In this document: positions 27,023-36,047 of the stretch, one piece after another
How positions within the stretch are numbered: the first letter of the stretch is position 1
Layout: every line of letters starts with the position of its first letter
Assembly (NCBI RefSeq): GCF_016907515.1
Contig: NZ_JAFBBY010000001.1
Coordinates: 5,456,001 to 5,520,000, forward strand
Source: Nocardioides nitrophenolicus
Lineage (GTDB): Bacteria > Actinomycetota > Actinomycetes > Propionibacteriales > Nocardioidaceae
Direction of reading: 5' to 3'
DNA: 64,000 nt
The notes under the pieces: generated by a model
The model's database searches: none
Told to the model about the DNA's origin: nothing
What the model saw: the letters and a program-made list of their open reading frames with translations, nothing else
Program-made: the position numbers and the translations under genes

Positions 27023-27909
27023 TGGGTGACTTCTCGAAGGAGGCGACCCGTCGCAGCGCCCAGGTCAAGACCGAGGCGGCCGGCGAGATCACGCTCAACT
27101 ACTACGAGGCGGGGGAGGGCGCCGGGCTGCCGCTGGTGATGCTCCACGGCGGCGGCCCCGGCGCGTCCTCCTGGTCGAACTTCGGCCCGGCGCTCGAGGG
27201 CTTCGCCGCCCACTACCGCACCATCCTGGTCGACCAGCCGGGCTTCGGCGGTTCCGACAAGCCGCCGGTGGTCGGCAACTTCTACCGGTTCGCCGCCGAC
27301 GCCGTCGTCGCCCTGCTCGACGAGCTCGGCATCGAGAAGGTGCACCTGCTCGGCAACAGCCTCGGCGGCGGGACGGCGATGCGGCTCGCGCTGAGCTACC
27401 CCGACCGGGTGGGCCGGCTGGTCCTGATGGGACCGGGCGGGCTCTCGCTGAACCTGTTCCACGCCGACCCGACCGAGGGCGTGCAGCGGCTGATGGACTT
27501 CGGCGCCCACCCCAGTCGGGAGTCGTTGCGCGCCTTCATCTCGACCATGGTCGTCAACCAGGCGCTGGTCACCGACGAGCTGGTCGAGGAGCGCTTCGCC
27601 GACGCCACCGCGCCCGGCGCGCAGGACGCGATGCGCTCGATGGGCATGTCCTTCTGGAACCCCGAGACCGCCGAGGACGGCATGCTGTGGCGCGAGGCGC
27701 ACCGGCTGCGCAAGCACACCCTGCTCACCTGGGGCCGCGAGGACCGGGTCAACCCGCTCGACGGCGCGTTCGCGGCGCTCAAGCTGATCCCGAAGGCGCA
27801 GCTGCACGTGTTCCCCAACTGCGGGCACTGGGCACAGATCGAGGCCGCCGACGAGTTCCGCGAGATCACCGTCGGCTTCCTGAACCGCCACCGAGAGAGG
27901 GGCGCCTGA
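27022..27909 (+). CDS. hsaD: 4,9-DSHA hydrolase (meta-cleavage product hydrolase)
   Basis: A 295-residue alpha/beta hydrolase that cleaves the C-C bond of 4,9-DSHA after ring A opening, giving DOHNAA and a hydroxy-hexadienoic acid. The triad lies at Ser113 (GNSLGGG), Asp241 (GREDRVNP) and His269 (NCGHWAQ), essentially the positions in the M. tuberculosis enzyme. The oxyanion-hole motif HGGGPGASSWSNF is at about 40-52. The start overlaps the hsaA stop by one base. Confidence 0.96.
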   Translation: MGDFSKEATRRSAQVKTEAAGEITLNYYEAGEGAGLPLVMLHGGGPGASSWSNFGPALEGFAAHYRTILVDQPGFGGSDKPPVVGNFYRFAADAVVALLDELGIEKVHLLGNSLGGGTAMRLALSYPDRVGRLVLMGPGGLSLNLFHADPTEGVQRLMDFGAHPSRESLRAFISTMVVNQALVTDELVEERFADATAPGAQDAMRSMGMSFWNPETAEDGMLWREAHRLRKHTLLTWGREDRVNPLDGAFAALKLIPKAQLHVFPNCGHWAQIEAADEFREITVGFLNRHRERGA

Positions 27910-28805
27910 TGACGATCGACATCAAGTCGATGGGCTACATCCGGGTCGCGAGCACCGACCTGGAGGCCTGGACCACGTTCGCCGGCAAGGTGCTCGGCCT
28001 CGCCGAGGGCCGCGGCCCGAACCCGGACCACCAGTACTGGCGCATCGACGAGGTCTCCGCGCGGATCGTGGTCTTCCCGTCCGACGTCGACCAGCTCGAC
28101 TGCACCGGCTGGGAGCTCGCCGACCACCAGGCGCTGCAGAACGCCCGCGAGCACCTGCAGAAGGCCGGCGTGGAGTTCGAGGAGGGCACGCCCGAGGAGC
28201 TCGCCGAGCGCCGGGTGCAGGAGCTGGTCCGCTTCCGCGACCCGTGGGACAACGTCTTCGAGCTGTTCCACGGCATCACCTACGAGGCGCGACCCGTCGT
28301 CACGCCGTACGCCGCCACCTTCGTGACCGGCGAGCAGGGCATGGGGCACATCGTGGTGCCGGTGCTCGACGACGTCGAGGCGCTGCGCTTCTACACCGAG
28401 GTGCTCGGCTTCCGGCTGCGCGACTCGATGAGCATGCCGGGCGAGTTCGTCGGCAAGGAGCCGGGCAGCAAGGTCTGGTTGCGCTTCCTCGGCGTCAACC
28501 CGCGCCACCACTCGCTCGCGTTCCTGCCGATGCCCAACCCGAGCAAGTGCGTCCACGTCATGCTCGAGGTCGACAAGCTCGACCACGTCGGCCGCGCGCT
28601 GGAGCGGGTCCGCAAGCACCAGGCGCCGCTGTCGGCAACGCTCGGGCGGCACATGAACGACGAGATGATCTCGTTCTACGTCCGCTCGCCCGGCGGCTTC
28701 GACGTGGAGTTCGGCACCGAGGGGATGACCGTCGACGATGCCCGCTGGGTCGCCCGCGAGTCGACCGCGGTGTCGTACTGGGGCCACGTCTTCGGCGGCC
28801 AGTGA
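27909..28805 (+). CDS. hsaC: 3,4-DHSA extradiol dioxygenase, iron-dependent
   Basis: A 298-residue extradiol ring-cleavage dioxygenase of the vicinal-oxygen-chelate fold that opens ring A of the steroid catechol. Two repeated modules are present. The Fe(II) ligands fit His147 (GMGHIVVPV), His216 (KCVHVMLEV) and Glu267 (DVEFGTEG); His201 in RHHSLAF is the expected active-site base. It overlaps hsaD by one base and the next GTG by four. Confidence 0.96.
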   Translation: MTIDIKSMGYIRVASTDLEAWTTFAGKVLGLAEGRGPNPDHQYWRIDEVSARIVVFPSDVDQLDCTGWELADHQALQNAREHLQKAGVEFEEGTPEELAERRVQELVRFRDPWDNVFELFHGITYEARPVVTPYAATFVTGEQGMGHIVVPVLDDVEALRFYTEVLGFRLRDSMSMPGEFVGKEPGSKVWLRFLGVNPRHHSLAFLPMPNPSKCVHVMLEVDKLDHVGRALERVRKHQAPLSATLGRHMNDEMISFYVRSPGGFDVEFGTEGMTVDDARWVARESTAVSYWGHVFGGQ

Positions 28806-29461
28806 GCCGCGTTAGCGTGACCGGTGTGAGCGAGATCCCCGAGGGCATCAGCCCCGACGCGCGGGAGACCTGGCCGCACCCCGAGCTGATCCAGTCCTGG
28901 CTCGGGGACGCGGAGGTCGACTTCGAGCTGCGGCCCGGCGAGGAGGTCGCGGTCCACGACGACCCGGACGCCCGGGCCGCCGCCCGTCGCTTCCGCGACA
29001 CCCTCGGCTGCTTCGCGTCCGGCATCACCGTGATCACCACGATGAGCGGCGACGAGCCGGTCGGCATGACCTGCCAGTCGTTCTCCAGCGTGTCGCTCGA
29101 CCCGCCGCTCATCACCTTCATCCCGGCGCGCAGCTCTCGCGCCTGGCCGGCGATCCAGCGCTCGGGACGGTTCTGCGTCAACGTGCTGGCAGCCGACCAG
29201 GAGCACGTCTCCGGGCAGATGGCGACCAAGGGCATCGACAAGTTCGCCGGGATCTCGTGGGAGCCGGCCGAGGTGACGGGCTCGCCCGTCATCCAGGGCA
29301 CGCTGGCCCACCTCGACTGCACGATCCACGCCGTCTACGAGGGCGGCGACCACTTCATCGTGGTCGGCAGGGTCGAGCACCTCGAGGCCCACCCCGAGGA
29401 CGCCACGGTCACCGAGCCGCTGCTCTTCTTCCGAGGCCGGTACCGCACCACCGACTCGTGA
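28802..29461 (+). CDS. hsaB: 3-HSA monooxygenase, flavin reductase component
   Basis: A 219-residue flavin reductase that supplies reduced FMN to HsaA. Family features are RDTLGCFASGITVITTMSGDEPVGMTCQSFSSVSLDPPLITF and KFAGISWEPAEVTGSPVIQGTLAHLDCTI. It has about 45 extra N-terminal residues relative to the mycobacterial protein. The start is uncertain: GTG 28802 overlaps the hsaC stop, while GTG 28826 sits seven bases behind TAGCGT (28813-28818), a possible internal leaderless promoter. Confidence 0.9.
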   Translation: MSRVSVTGVSEIPEGISPDARETWPHPELIQSWLGDAEVDFELRPGEEVAVHDDPDARAAARRFRDTLGCFASGITVITTMSGDEPVGMTCQSFSSVSLDPPLITFIPARSSRAWPAIQRSGRFCVNVLAADQEHVSGQMATKGIDKFAGISWEPAEVTGSPVIQGTLAHLDCTIHAVYEGGDHFIVVGRVEHLEAHPEDATVTEPLLFFRGRYRTTDS

Positions 29462-29522
29462 CCCGGACCCCACCGGGCCGTTGAGCCCCTGATCGAGTAC
29501 GACGAGCGATCCGGGGGGATCG

Positions 29523-30881
29523 ATGCGCAGGCGCTGTTCAGCCGAGATGCCGGTGGTGGCCGGGCTGGCGGTCGCGTTGGTGGTCGCGTTGGTGGTCACG
29601 CTGGTCGTCGGCGTGCTCGGAGCCCTGCCCGGGGCGAGCGCGACTCCGTCCGGTCCGCGCGACCCGGCGCGACCCGCCGTCGAGGTGCGCCCGGTGCCCC
29701 ACGCCGGCGTCCGGGACTTCTGGACGCCCCAGCGGATGCGCGACGCCGTGCCCCTGGACCTCGGGGCGTCGGGCTCGCTCCCTGGCTCCGCCGTGCGGGG
29801 GCGCACCACCGCGGCGGCCGCGCCGAGTGGGCTGCGCAGCACCGGCAAGCTGTACTTCAGCGACGCCGGCGGCACCGCGGTGTGCTCGGCGTCGTCGGTC
29901 AACACCGCCGAGCGCAACCTGATCATCACCGCCGGGCACTGCGTCCACGGGCTGCGGCTCGGCTGCGAGCTGCTGTGCGGAGCGCGCCACTACTACGGCA
30001 ACTTCCTGTTCGTGCCCGGCTACGACCACGGCGCCGCGCCCTACGGCAGCTGGGTGGGCGTGGCCGTCGTGGCGCAGCCCACCTGGGTGAGCGCCGAGGA
30101 CGAGGCGCACGACCAGGCGCTGGTCCAGCTCGCGCCGCGCGGTGGCGTCAACCTGGTCGACGTCGTCGGCGGCAACGGGCTGGCCTGGAACTACCCGGCC
30201 CGCGAGGACGGCGTGCGCGTGGTCGGGTGGCCCGCCCAGGCGCCGTACGACGGCGAGAGCCGCCAGGAGTGTGGCGGATCGACGACCGCCTCGGGCTACA
30301 CCTCGACCGTGGGAGACGCCCAGATCGCCTGCCCGATGACGGGTGGCGCCAGTGGTGGGCCGTGGTTCCTGCGGATGGCCGGTGCCGACACCGGCTTCAT
30401 CTTCGCCGTCACCTCGCGCCGGCCCAAGGACGGCACGCCCCTTCTCTTCGCGGTGCCCTTCGACTCCACGATCGAGAGCCTGCTCGGCGCGGCCCGGAGC
30501 GCTGCCGCACGGCCGGTCACCGGCCGAGCCGTGCCGGCACGTCCCAAGCGCAGGCTGCGGCTGGTCGCGATGAGCGCCAGCGTGGGCTACGGCGAGACCT
30601 ACCAGCTGGTCGCCGAGACCCGCCGGGTCCGGCGGATCGTGCTCCAGATGCGTACCGTGCCGGGAGGACCCTGGCAGCGCGTCGCCCGGGCCCGGATGAG
30701 TGGCGGCGTCCGGGTGTTCGAGCAGGCGGCGCCGCCCGGCACCCGCTGGTACCGGATCCGCGAGCGGGGCACCCGACGGCACAGCGCCCCGGTCGCGGTC
30801 ACCGTCGGCGCCTGCCCGCTGCCGCTGGACCGCTCGCCGGGGGTGCTCAGCGCGGTCCGCTGCACCAGCCCGGTCGGCTGA
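29523..30881 (+). CDS. Secreted trypsin-like serine protease
   Basis: A 452-residue exported protease. The N-terminus has a signal peptide-like helix (residues 10-40), a pro-region, then the catalytic triad His139 (TAGHCVHG), Asp197 (AHDQALVQL) and Ser277 (GGASGGPW). A C-terminal domain of about 130 residues (RRLRLVAMSASVGYGETYQLVAETRRVRR...) has an Ig/fibronectin-like strand pattern. Cysteines are paired (SASSVNTAERN; GCELLCG). Not part of the steroid pathway; it lies between hsaB and the fadE33 gene. Confidence 0.87.
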   Translation: MRRRCSAEMPVVAGLAVALVVALVVTLVVGVLGALPGASATPSGPRDPARPAVEVRPVPHAGVRDFWTPQRMRDAVPLDLGASGSLPGSAVRGRTTAAAAPSGLRSTGKLYFSDAGGTAVCSASSVNTAERNLIITAGHCVHGLRLGCELLCGARHYYGNFLFVPGYDHGAAPYGSWVGVAVVAQPTWVSAEDEAHDQALVQLAPRGGVNLVDVVGGNGLAWNYPAREDGVRVVGWPAQAPYDGESRQECGGSTTASGYTSTVGDAQIACPMTGGASGGPWFLRMAGADTGFIFAVTSRRPKDGTPLLFAVPFDSTIESLLGAARSAAARPVTGRAVPARPKRRLRLVAMSASVGYGETYQLVAETRRVRRIVLQMRTVPGGPWQRVARARMSGGVRVFEQAAPPGTRWYRIRERGTRRHSAPVAVTVGACPLPLDRSPGVLSAVRCTSPVG

Positions 30882-30890
30882 CCGGCGCCC

Positions 30891-31886
30891 CTACAGCTCG
30901 ACGGCCGCCCGGTGGCGGTGCGGCGCGCCCGCGAGCTGCCCGAGCGCGTGGGCGCGCTTGAACACCAGGTGGGCGTCGTGCTCCCAGGTGATCGCGATGC
31001 CGCCGTGCAGCTGCACGCACTCGCTGGCGGCCAGGGTCGCGGTCTCGACGGCGTACGCGGCAGCGGTGTGGGTCAGGAAGACCGCCTCGTCCGGATCGGT
31101 CGCGGTGTCGGCGAGCGCGTACGACGCCGCCCAGCTCGCCGAGCGGGCCAGCTCGACCCGCGCGAGCAGGTCGGCCATCCGGTGCTTGAGCGCCTGGAAG
31201 GAACCGATCGGGCGGCCGAACTGCACCCGCTCCTGGAGGTAGCCGACGGTCATCTGCAGCGCCCGGTCGGCGAGACCGACCGCCAGGGCGGCGCCGGCCG
31301 CGGCGCCGATCAGCTCGGCCCGGGCGCGGGCGGCGGCGCCGTCGCCCACCACCGTGAGCTCGGCGTCGGACAGCTCGAGGTGGGCCAGCCGGATGCTCTG
31401 GTCCATGGACTCCGCCCAGGTGGCGCGTGCCCCGACGACCTCGACCAGGTCGTCGCCGCGGACCGCCAGCATTACGGCGGCCCGGTCACCGTCGAGCACC
31501 GGCCCCTCGTCGAGTGCGAGGGTGCCGATCTCGCCCGCGGCGAGGCGGGGGAGCAGCCGTTGCCGGGCCTCTGGCGTACCGCCGGCCAGCAGCGCCTCGG
31601 TGGCGATGGTCGTGGCGAGCAGCGGGGACGGCGCGACGGTGCGGCCCAGCTCCTCCAGGACGACCGCGGTCTCGAAGAAGGTGGCCCCGACGCCGTCGTA
31701 CTCCTCCGGAACGGCGAGTGCCGCCACCCCGATCTGCTCGCACAGCGTCGTCCACAGCGCCTCGTCATAGCCCCGGTCCGAGACCGACGCGGCGCGGACG
31801 GCGGCCGAGTCGGCCCGCTTGTCGAGCAGGCCGCGGACGGTGGCGGCCAGCTCGGCCTGCTCCTCGCTCAGCTCGAACCGCATCAT
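30891..31886 (-). CDS. fadE33: Acyl-CoA dehydrogenase, HIP catabolism (FadE33-like)
   Basis: A 331-residue ACAD-fold subunit. Features: AVPEEYDGVGATFFETAVVLEELG, then C-terminal GYLQERVQFGRPIGSFQALKHRMADL and AASECVQLHGGIAITWEHDAHLVFKRAHAL. It is shorter than classic ACADs and overlaps the previous gene (ATGA), matching the third of the three linked acyl-CoA dehydrogenases FadE31-32-33 of M. tuberculosis, which act on HIP-derived CoA esters. Identity to FadE33 is by order and length; swapping with FadE32 is possible. Confidence 0.75.
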   Translation of the reverse strand: MMRFELSEEQAELAATVRGLLDKRADSAAVRAASVSDRGYDEALWTTLCEQIGVAALAVPEEYDGVGATFFETAVVLEELGRTVAPSPLLATTIATEALLAGGTPEARQRLLPRLAAGEIGTLALDEGPVLDGDRAAVMLAVRGDDLVEVVGARATWAESMDQSIRLAHLELSDAELTVVGDGAAARARAELIGAAAGAALAVGLADRALQMTVGYLQERVQFGRPIGSFQALKHRMADLLARVELARSASWAASYALADTATDPDEAVFLTHTAAAYAVETATLAASECVQLHGGIAITWEHDAHLVFKRAHALGQLAGAPHRHRAAVEL

Positions 31887-32770
31887 GCGCTCCGCAGGGT
31901 GGCCAGGATCCGGGCGCGGTGGTCGGCGGGCGTGCCCCAGGCGGAGACCAGGGCGCGGATCTTGGTGATCCAGACGCTGAGGTCGAACTCCTGGGTGTAG
32001 CCGATCGCACCGTGCACCTGCAGCCCGGTGCGCGAGGCGAGGTACGCCGCGTCGGAGCAGGCCACCTTCGCCGCCGACACCGCGCGCGGGGTCGGGTCGA
32101 GCGCGGCACCGAAGACCAGCGGACGCGCGAAGTCGAGCGCGATCCGCACGTCGGCGAGCTTGTGCTTGATCGCCTGGTACGAGCCGATCTCGCGGCCGAA
32201 CTGCCTGCGCTGCTTCACGTAGGTCACGGCGTCGGCGAGCACCCGCTCGCCCGCGCCCAACAGCTGGGCGGCGGTGGCGAGCACCGCGAGGTCGTACGCC
32301 GCCGCGAGGTCGCCGTGCTCGACGGCCGGGCCGGGGGTGACGTCGAACAGGTGGCGGCTGCGGTCGACCGAGGTGTGGGCGGTCGCGGCGGTGGCGGTGT
32401 GCAGGGCGCCGTCGACGACCGTGTAGATGGCGTCCGCGACGTCGGCGTCCAAAGCACGCGGCATCGCGACGGTGGCGACGCCGTCGACCTCGACGCCCAG
32501 AGCAAGCGGTAGGTAGGCCGCGGACTCGACCCACGGACCAGGGACGGCGTGCCGACCAAGCGCTTCGAAGGCCACGCAGACCTCCACCGGCGAGGCCTCG
32601 GTGGCGAGCATGGTCAGGCCCTGCTCGGCGAGCCGCTCCCACAGGCGCAGGCCGGGGTCGTGGTCGCCCGCGGCCCAGGCCCGGGCCGCGGCCACCGGGT
32701 CGGCGGCGCTGAGGAGCGCGTCGAGGGACGCGGCGAAGTCCTGCTGGTCGGTGGTGAGCTCGAACCTCAC
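31883..32770 (-). CDS. fadE32: Acyl-CoA dehydrogenase, HIP catabolism (FadE32-like)
   Basis: A 295-residue ACAD-type subunit with a GTG start overlapping the stop of the upstream gene (GTGA). Features: LTTDQQDFAASLDALLSAADPVAAARAW, KQRRQFGREIGSYQAIKHKLADVRIALD and VHGAIGYTQEFDLSVWITKIRAL. The central beta domain is reduced, as in FadE32/33-type subunits, which form a heteromer. Order of the three genes fits fadE31-32-33. Confidence 0.75.
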   Translation of the reverse strand: MRFELTTDQQDFAASLDALLSAADPVAAARAWAAGDHDPGLRLWERLAEQGLTMLATEASPVEVCVAFEALGRHAVPGPWVESAAYLPLALGVEVDGVATVAMPRALDADVADAIYTVVDGALHTATAATAHTSVDRSRHLFDVTPGPAVEHGDLAAAYDLAVLATAAQLLGAGERVLADAVTYVKQRRQFGREIGSYQAIKHKLADVRIALDFARPLVFGAALDPTPRAVSAAKVACSDAAYLASRTGLQVHGAIGYTQEFDLSVWITKIRALVSAWGTPADHRARILATLRSA

Positions 32771-33915
32771 TTCTGCACTCCCTTGGGCTCGCGGGGCAGG
32801 CCGAGGATCCGCTCGGCGACGATATTGCGCTGGATCTCGTTGGTGCCGGCGTAGATCGGTCCGGACAACGAGAATGTGTAGCCGTCGAGCCAGCGGGACT
32901 CGAGCTCCGCGTCCGCGCCGAGGAGGTCGAGCGCGGTCTCGTGGAGGGCGACGTCGAGCTCGCTCCACCAGACCTTGTTGACCGATCCAGCAGCGCCGAC
33001 ATCGCCCCCGTTCTTGAGCTTGGTGACCGTGCCCCACGTGTAGAGGCGGTAGGCCTCGGCGGCCAGCCAGGCGTCGACGACCCGGTCGGCGACGCGCGGG
33101 TCGGGCTGCTCGTCGTACAGCGCGAGCAGGCGGTCGGCGGCCGCGGTGAAGCGGCCGGGGGAGCGCAGCGAGAGCCCGCGCTCGTTGCCGGCGGTGCTCA
33201 TCGCTACCCGCCAGCCGTCGCCGGGAGCACCGAGCACGTCGGCGTCGGGCACGAACACGTCGTCGAAGAACACCTCGGCGAAGCCCTCCTCGCCGTCGAG
33301 CTGGGCGATCGGGCGGACCGTCACGCCCTCGGCGTCGAGGGGGAACAGGAAGTAGGTGAGGCCGGCGTGCTTCTGCGCCTCGGGGTCGCTGCGGAACAGT
33401 CCGAAGCCCCAGTGGGCCAGGGCGGCGCGCGAGCACCAGATCTTCTGGCCGTTGAGCACCCAGCCGCCCCGCTGGTCGTCGCGCCGGGCCGTCGACTTGA
33501 GCGAGGCGAGGTCGGAGCCGGCCTCGGGCTCGCTCCAGCACTGCGCCCAGACCCGCTCGCCGGTCGCCATCGAGGGCAGGAAGCGGTCCCGCTGCTCGGG
33601 CGTGCCGTGCTCGAAGATGATGGGCGCGAGCAGGAAGATGCCGTTCTGCGACACCCGCAGCGGCGCGCCGGCCCGGTAGTACTCCTCCTCGAAGATCACC
33701 CATTCGACGAGCGACGCCTCGCGACCGTGGTACGCCGTGGGCCACGACACGACGGACCACCGGTCGGCCGCCAGCTTGGCCTCCCACTCCTGGTGCAGCA
33801 CGAAGCCCTCCGCGGTGTCGAGGGACGGCAGCGGCTCGGCGGGGACGTTCGCCGCCAGCCAGGCCCGGGCCTCGGCCTGGAAGGCCAGCTCGGACTCGCT
33901 CAGTTCGAGATCCAT
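32767..33915 (-). CDS. fadE31: Acyl-CoA dehydrogenase, HIP catabolism (FadE31-like)
   Basis: A 382-residue full-length acyl-CoA dehydrogenase. Features: SYPTAYHGREASLVEWVIFEEEYYR-type loop, QCWSEPEAGSDLASLKSTA (the flavin-binding region), GWVLNGQKIWCSRAALAHWG and the C-terminal GPIYAGTNEIQRNIVAERILGLPREPKG. It leads the three-gene ACAD operon, expected to act on HIP-derived CoA esters. The divergent fadE30 gene and the shared 18-bp operator support control with the rest of the HIP genes. Confidence 0.82.
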   Translation of the reverse strand: MDLELSESELAFQAEARAWLAANVPAEPLPSLDTAEGFVLHQEWEAKLAADRWSVVSWPTAYHGREASLVEWVIFEEEYYRAGAPLRVSQNGIFLLAPIIFEHGTPEQRDRFLPSMATGERVWAQCWSEPEAGSDLASLKSTARRDDQRGGWVLNGQKIWCSRAALAHWGFGLFRSDPEAQKHAGLTYFLFPLDAEGVTVRPIAQLDGEEGFAEVFFDDVFVPDADVLGAPGDGWRVAMSTAGNERGLSLRSPGRFTAAADRLLALYDEQPDPRVADRVVDAWLAAEAYRLYTWGTVTKLKNGGDVGAAGSVNKVWWSELDVALHETALDLLGADAELESRWLDGYTFSLSGPIYAGTNEIQRNIVAERILGLPREPKGVQK

Positions 33916-33982
33916 GTCAGTCGGGGTTCCTCATCGGCGTGGCGGTCGGCACAGGGGAAATGTAGGCGAGGGCGATGCCCAA

Positions 33983-34005
33983 ACCAAGCATTTGCTTGGT
34001 AGAGT
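33983..34005. promoter_or_regulatory. 18-bp HIP operator between fadE31 and fadE30, with -10 box
   Basis: ACCAAGCATTTGCTTGGT (33983-34000) is a perfect 8-bp inverted repeat around TT. Its last T is the first base of TAGAGT (34000-34005), which lies seven bases before the fadE30 ATG. It is identical to the site at 44427-44444. The half-sites CAAG/CTTG recall KstR2 (remembered consensus ANCAAGNNCTTGNT), but the spacing is four bases longer. Confidence 0.75.
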
Positions 34006-34012
34006 ACCAGTC

Positions 34013-35215
34013 ATGAACCTCACCGAGGGGCCTGAGGACCGCGCGTTCCGCGCCGAGATCCGGGAATGGCTCGGCGACCACCTGACCGGCGAGTGGGCCG
34101 CGCTGCGTGGGCTGGGTGGCCCGGGGCGGGAGCACGAGGCCCACGACGAGCGGCTGGCGTGGAACCGGCACCTCGCCGAGCACGGCTGGACCGCGGTCGG
34201 ATGGCCCACGGAGCACGGTGGTCGCGGCCTGTCGCTGTGGCAGCAGGTGATCTTCCACGAGGAGTACGCCCGGTCCGACGCGCCGGCCGGGGTCAACCAC
34301 CTGGGCGAGCAGCTGCTTGGTCCGACGCTGATCGCCTTCGGCACGCCCGAGCAGCAGCAGCGCTTCCTGCCCGAGATCGTCGGCGTCCGCGAGCTGTGGG
34401 CGCAGGGCTACTCCGAGCCCGGTGCCGGCTCCGACCTCGCCAACGTGCAGACCCGGGCCCGCCTGGACGAGTCGGCCGGCGAGTGGGTGATCGACGGGCA
34501 GAAGGTGTGGACCTCGCTCGCGCACCTCTCGGACTGGTGCTTCGTCGTGGCGCGGACCGAGCCGGGCTCACAGCGGCACCAGGGCCTCTCCTTCCTGCTC
34601 GTCCCACTCCGCCAGGACGGGGTCGAGATCCGCCCGATCGAACAGCTCACCAGCGGGTCGGAGTTCAACGAGGTCTTCTTCACCGGCGCACGCACCTCCG
34701 TCGACCTGGTGGTCGGCGAGCCCGGCCGTGGCTGGGGAGTGGCGATGGGCCTGCTCGGCTTCGAGCGTGGCGTGTCCACCCTGGGCCAGACCGTCGGCTT
34801 CGCGCGCGAGCTCGAGAGCGTCGTCGCGCGGGCCAAGGACAACGGCTCCATCGACGACCCCGTCGTGCGCGACCGGCTCGCCGCGCTCAAGACCGAGCTG
34901 GCCGTGATCCGCAGCTTCGCGCTGCGTGCGCTCGCGCTCGTCGAGGGGGGCCAGGACTCGGCCGCCGGTGGGGGAGCGGGCTCGATCTTCAAGCTGGCCT
35001 GGGCCGGCTGGCACCGGACCCTCGGCGAGGTCGCCATGGACGTCGCGGGCCGCGACGGCCTGCTCACGCGCGGCGGATCGTCGTACGACCTCGACGACCA
35101 CCAGCGCCTCTTCCTCTTCTCGCGTGCTGACACGATCTACGGCGGCAGCGACGAGATCCAACGAAACATCCTCGCCGAGCGCGTGCTCGGCCTACCGAAG
35201 GAGCCCCGCGGATGA
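34013..35215 (+). CDS. fadE30: Acyl-CoA dehydrogenase, HIP catabolism (FadE30-like)
   Basis: A 400-residue acyl-CoA dehydrogenase with WTAVGWPTEHGGRGLSLWQQVIF, QGYSEPGAGSDLANVQTRA, EWVIDGQKVWTSLAHLSDWCF and the C-terminal ADTIYGGSDEIQRNILAERVLGLPKEPRG. Its position before the SDR and thiolase genes matches M. tuberculosis Rv3560c (FadE30), which works on the HIP-CoA intermediate. Substrate is inferred. Leaderless promoter and operator are immediately upstream. Confidence 0.82.
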   Translation: MNLTEGPEDRAFRAEIREWLGDHLTGEWAALRGLGGPGREHEAHDERLAWNRHLAEHGWTAVGWPTEHGGRGLSLWQQVIFHEEYARSDAPAGVNHLGEQLLGPTLIAFGTPEQQQRFLPEIVGVRELWAQGYSEPGAGSDLANVQTRARLDESAGEWVIDGQKVWTSLAHLSDWCFVVARTEPGSQRHQGLSFLLVPLRQDGVEIRPIEQLTSGSEFNEVFFTGARTSVDLVVGEPGRGWGVAMGLLGFERGVSTLGQTVGFARELESVVARAKDNGSIDDPVVRDRLAALKTELAVIRSFALRALALVEGGQDSAAGGGAGSIFKLAWAGWHRTLGEVAMDVAGRDGLLTRGGSSYDLDDHQRLFLFSRADTIYGGSDEIQRNILAERVLGLPKEPRG

Positions 35216-36015
35216 CCGCCATGCGACCCGAGCAGCCGACCCCCGACTACGTCCCGGGCCACGACCTGCTGGCCGGCAAGGTGGTCGTCGTGACCGCCGC
35301 GGCCGGTGCCGGGATCGGTGCGGCCGTCGTACGCCGGGCGCTGGAGGAGGGCGCCAGGGCCGTGGTGTTCAGCGACACCCACGAGCGCCGGCTCAAGGAG
35401 GCCGAGGAGGCGCTGGCCGCGGAGTTCGGCGCCGACCGGGTCCGCCAGCTGGTCTGCGACGTGACGAGGGAGGAGGACATCACCGCCCTCCTCGACGCGG
35501 CCGACGAGTTCGGCGGCGTCGACATCATGATCAACAACGCGGGCCTGGGCGGCACGGACTCGATCCTCGAGGTCACCGACGAGGTCTGGAACCGGGTCAT
35601 CGACATCACGCTCACCGGTACCATGCGGGCCACCCGGGCGGTCGGCCAGCGGTTCGTCGCCGCGGGCAAGAAGGGCGTCATCGTCAACAACGCCTCGGTC
35701 ATCGGCTGGCGCGCCCAGGAGGGCCAGGCCCACTACGCCGCCGCCAAGGCCGGCGTGATGGCGCTGACCCGCTGCTCGGCGCTCGACCTCGCGCCGCACG
35801 GCATCCGGGTCAACGCGGTCTCGCCGTCGCTGGCGATGCACCCCTTCCTGGAGAAGGTCACCTCGCCCGAGCTGCTCGTCGAGCTCAAGCAGCGTGAGGC
35901 GTTCGGCCGGGCCGCCGCGCCCTGGGAGGTCGCCAACGTGATGGTCTTCCTGGCGAGCGACTACTCGTCGTACCTGACGGGCGAGGTCATCTCGGTCAGC
36001 AGCCAGCACGCCTGA
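35212..36015 (+). CDS. ipdF: SDR dehydrogenase in HIP degradation (IpdF-like)
   Basis: A 267-residue short-chain dehydrogenase. NAD(P)-binding TAAAGAGIGAAVV at about 29-42, MINNAGLGG, the catalytic Ser (NNASVIGW), Tyr and Lys in HYAAAKAGVMAL, and a C-terminal FLASDYSSYLTGEVI. It follows fadE30 with a four-base overlap and precedes fadA6, the order of M. tuberculosis Rv3560c-Rv3559c-Rv3556c, where IpdF reduces a hydroxy or keto group on the HIP-derived CoA. Confidence 0.84.
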   Translation: MTAMRPEQPTPDYVPGHDLLAGKVVVVTAAAGAGIGAAVVRRALEEGARAVVFSDTHERRLKEAEEALAAEFGADRVRQLVCDVTREEDITALLDAADEFGGVDIMINNAGLGGTDSILEVTDEVWNRVIDITLTGTMRATRAVGQRFVAAGKKGVIVNNASVIGWRAQEGQAHYAAAKAGVMALTRCSALDLAPHGIRVNAVSPSLAMHPFLEKVTSPELLVELKQREAFGRAAAPWEVANVMVFLASDYSSYLTGEVISVSSQHA

Positions 36016-36047
36016 TTCCCCGAACTTCCAACGCAAGGAGACCTGCC

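Noticed and set aside
33983..34000. Canonical KstR2 site
   Set aside because: Half-sites fit but the spacer is four bases longer than the remembered KstR2 consensus, so I call it a KstR2-like operator only.
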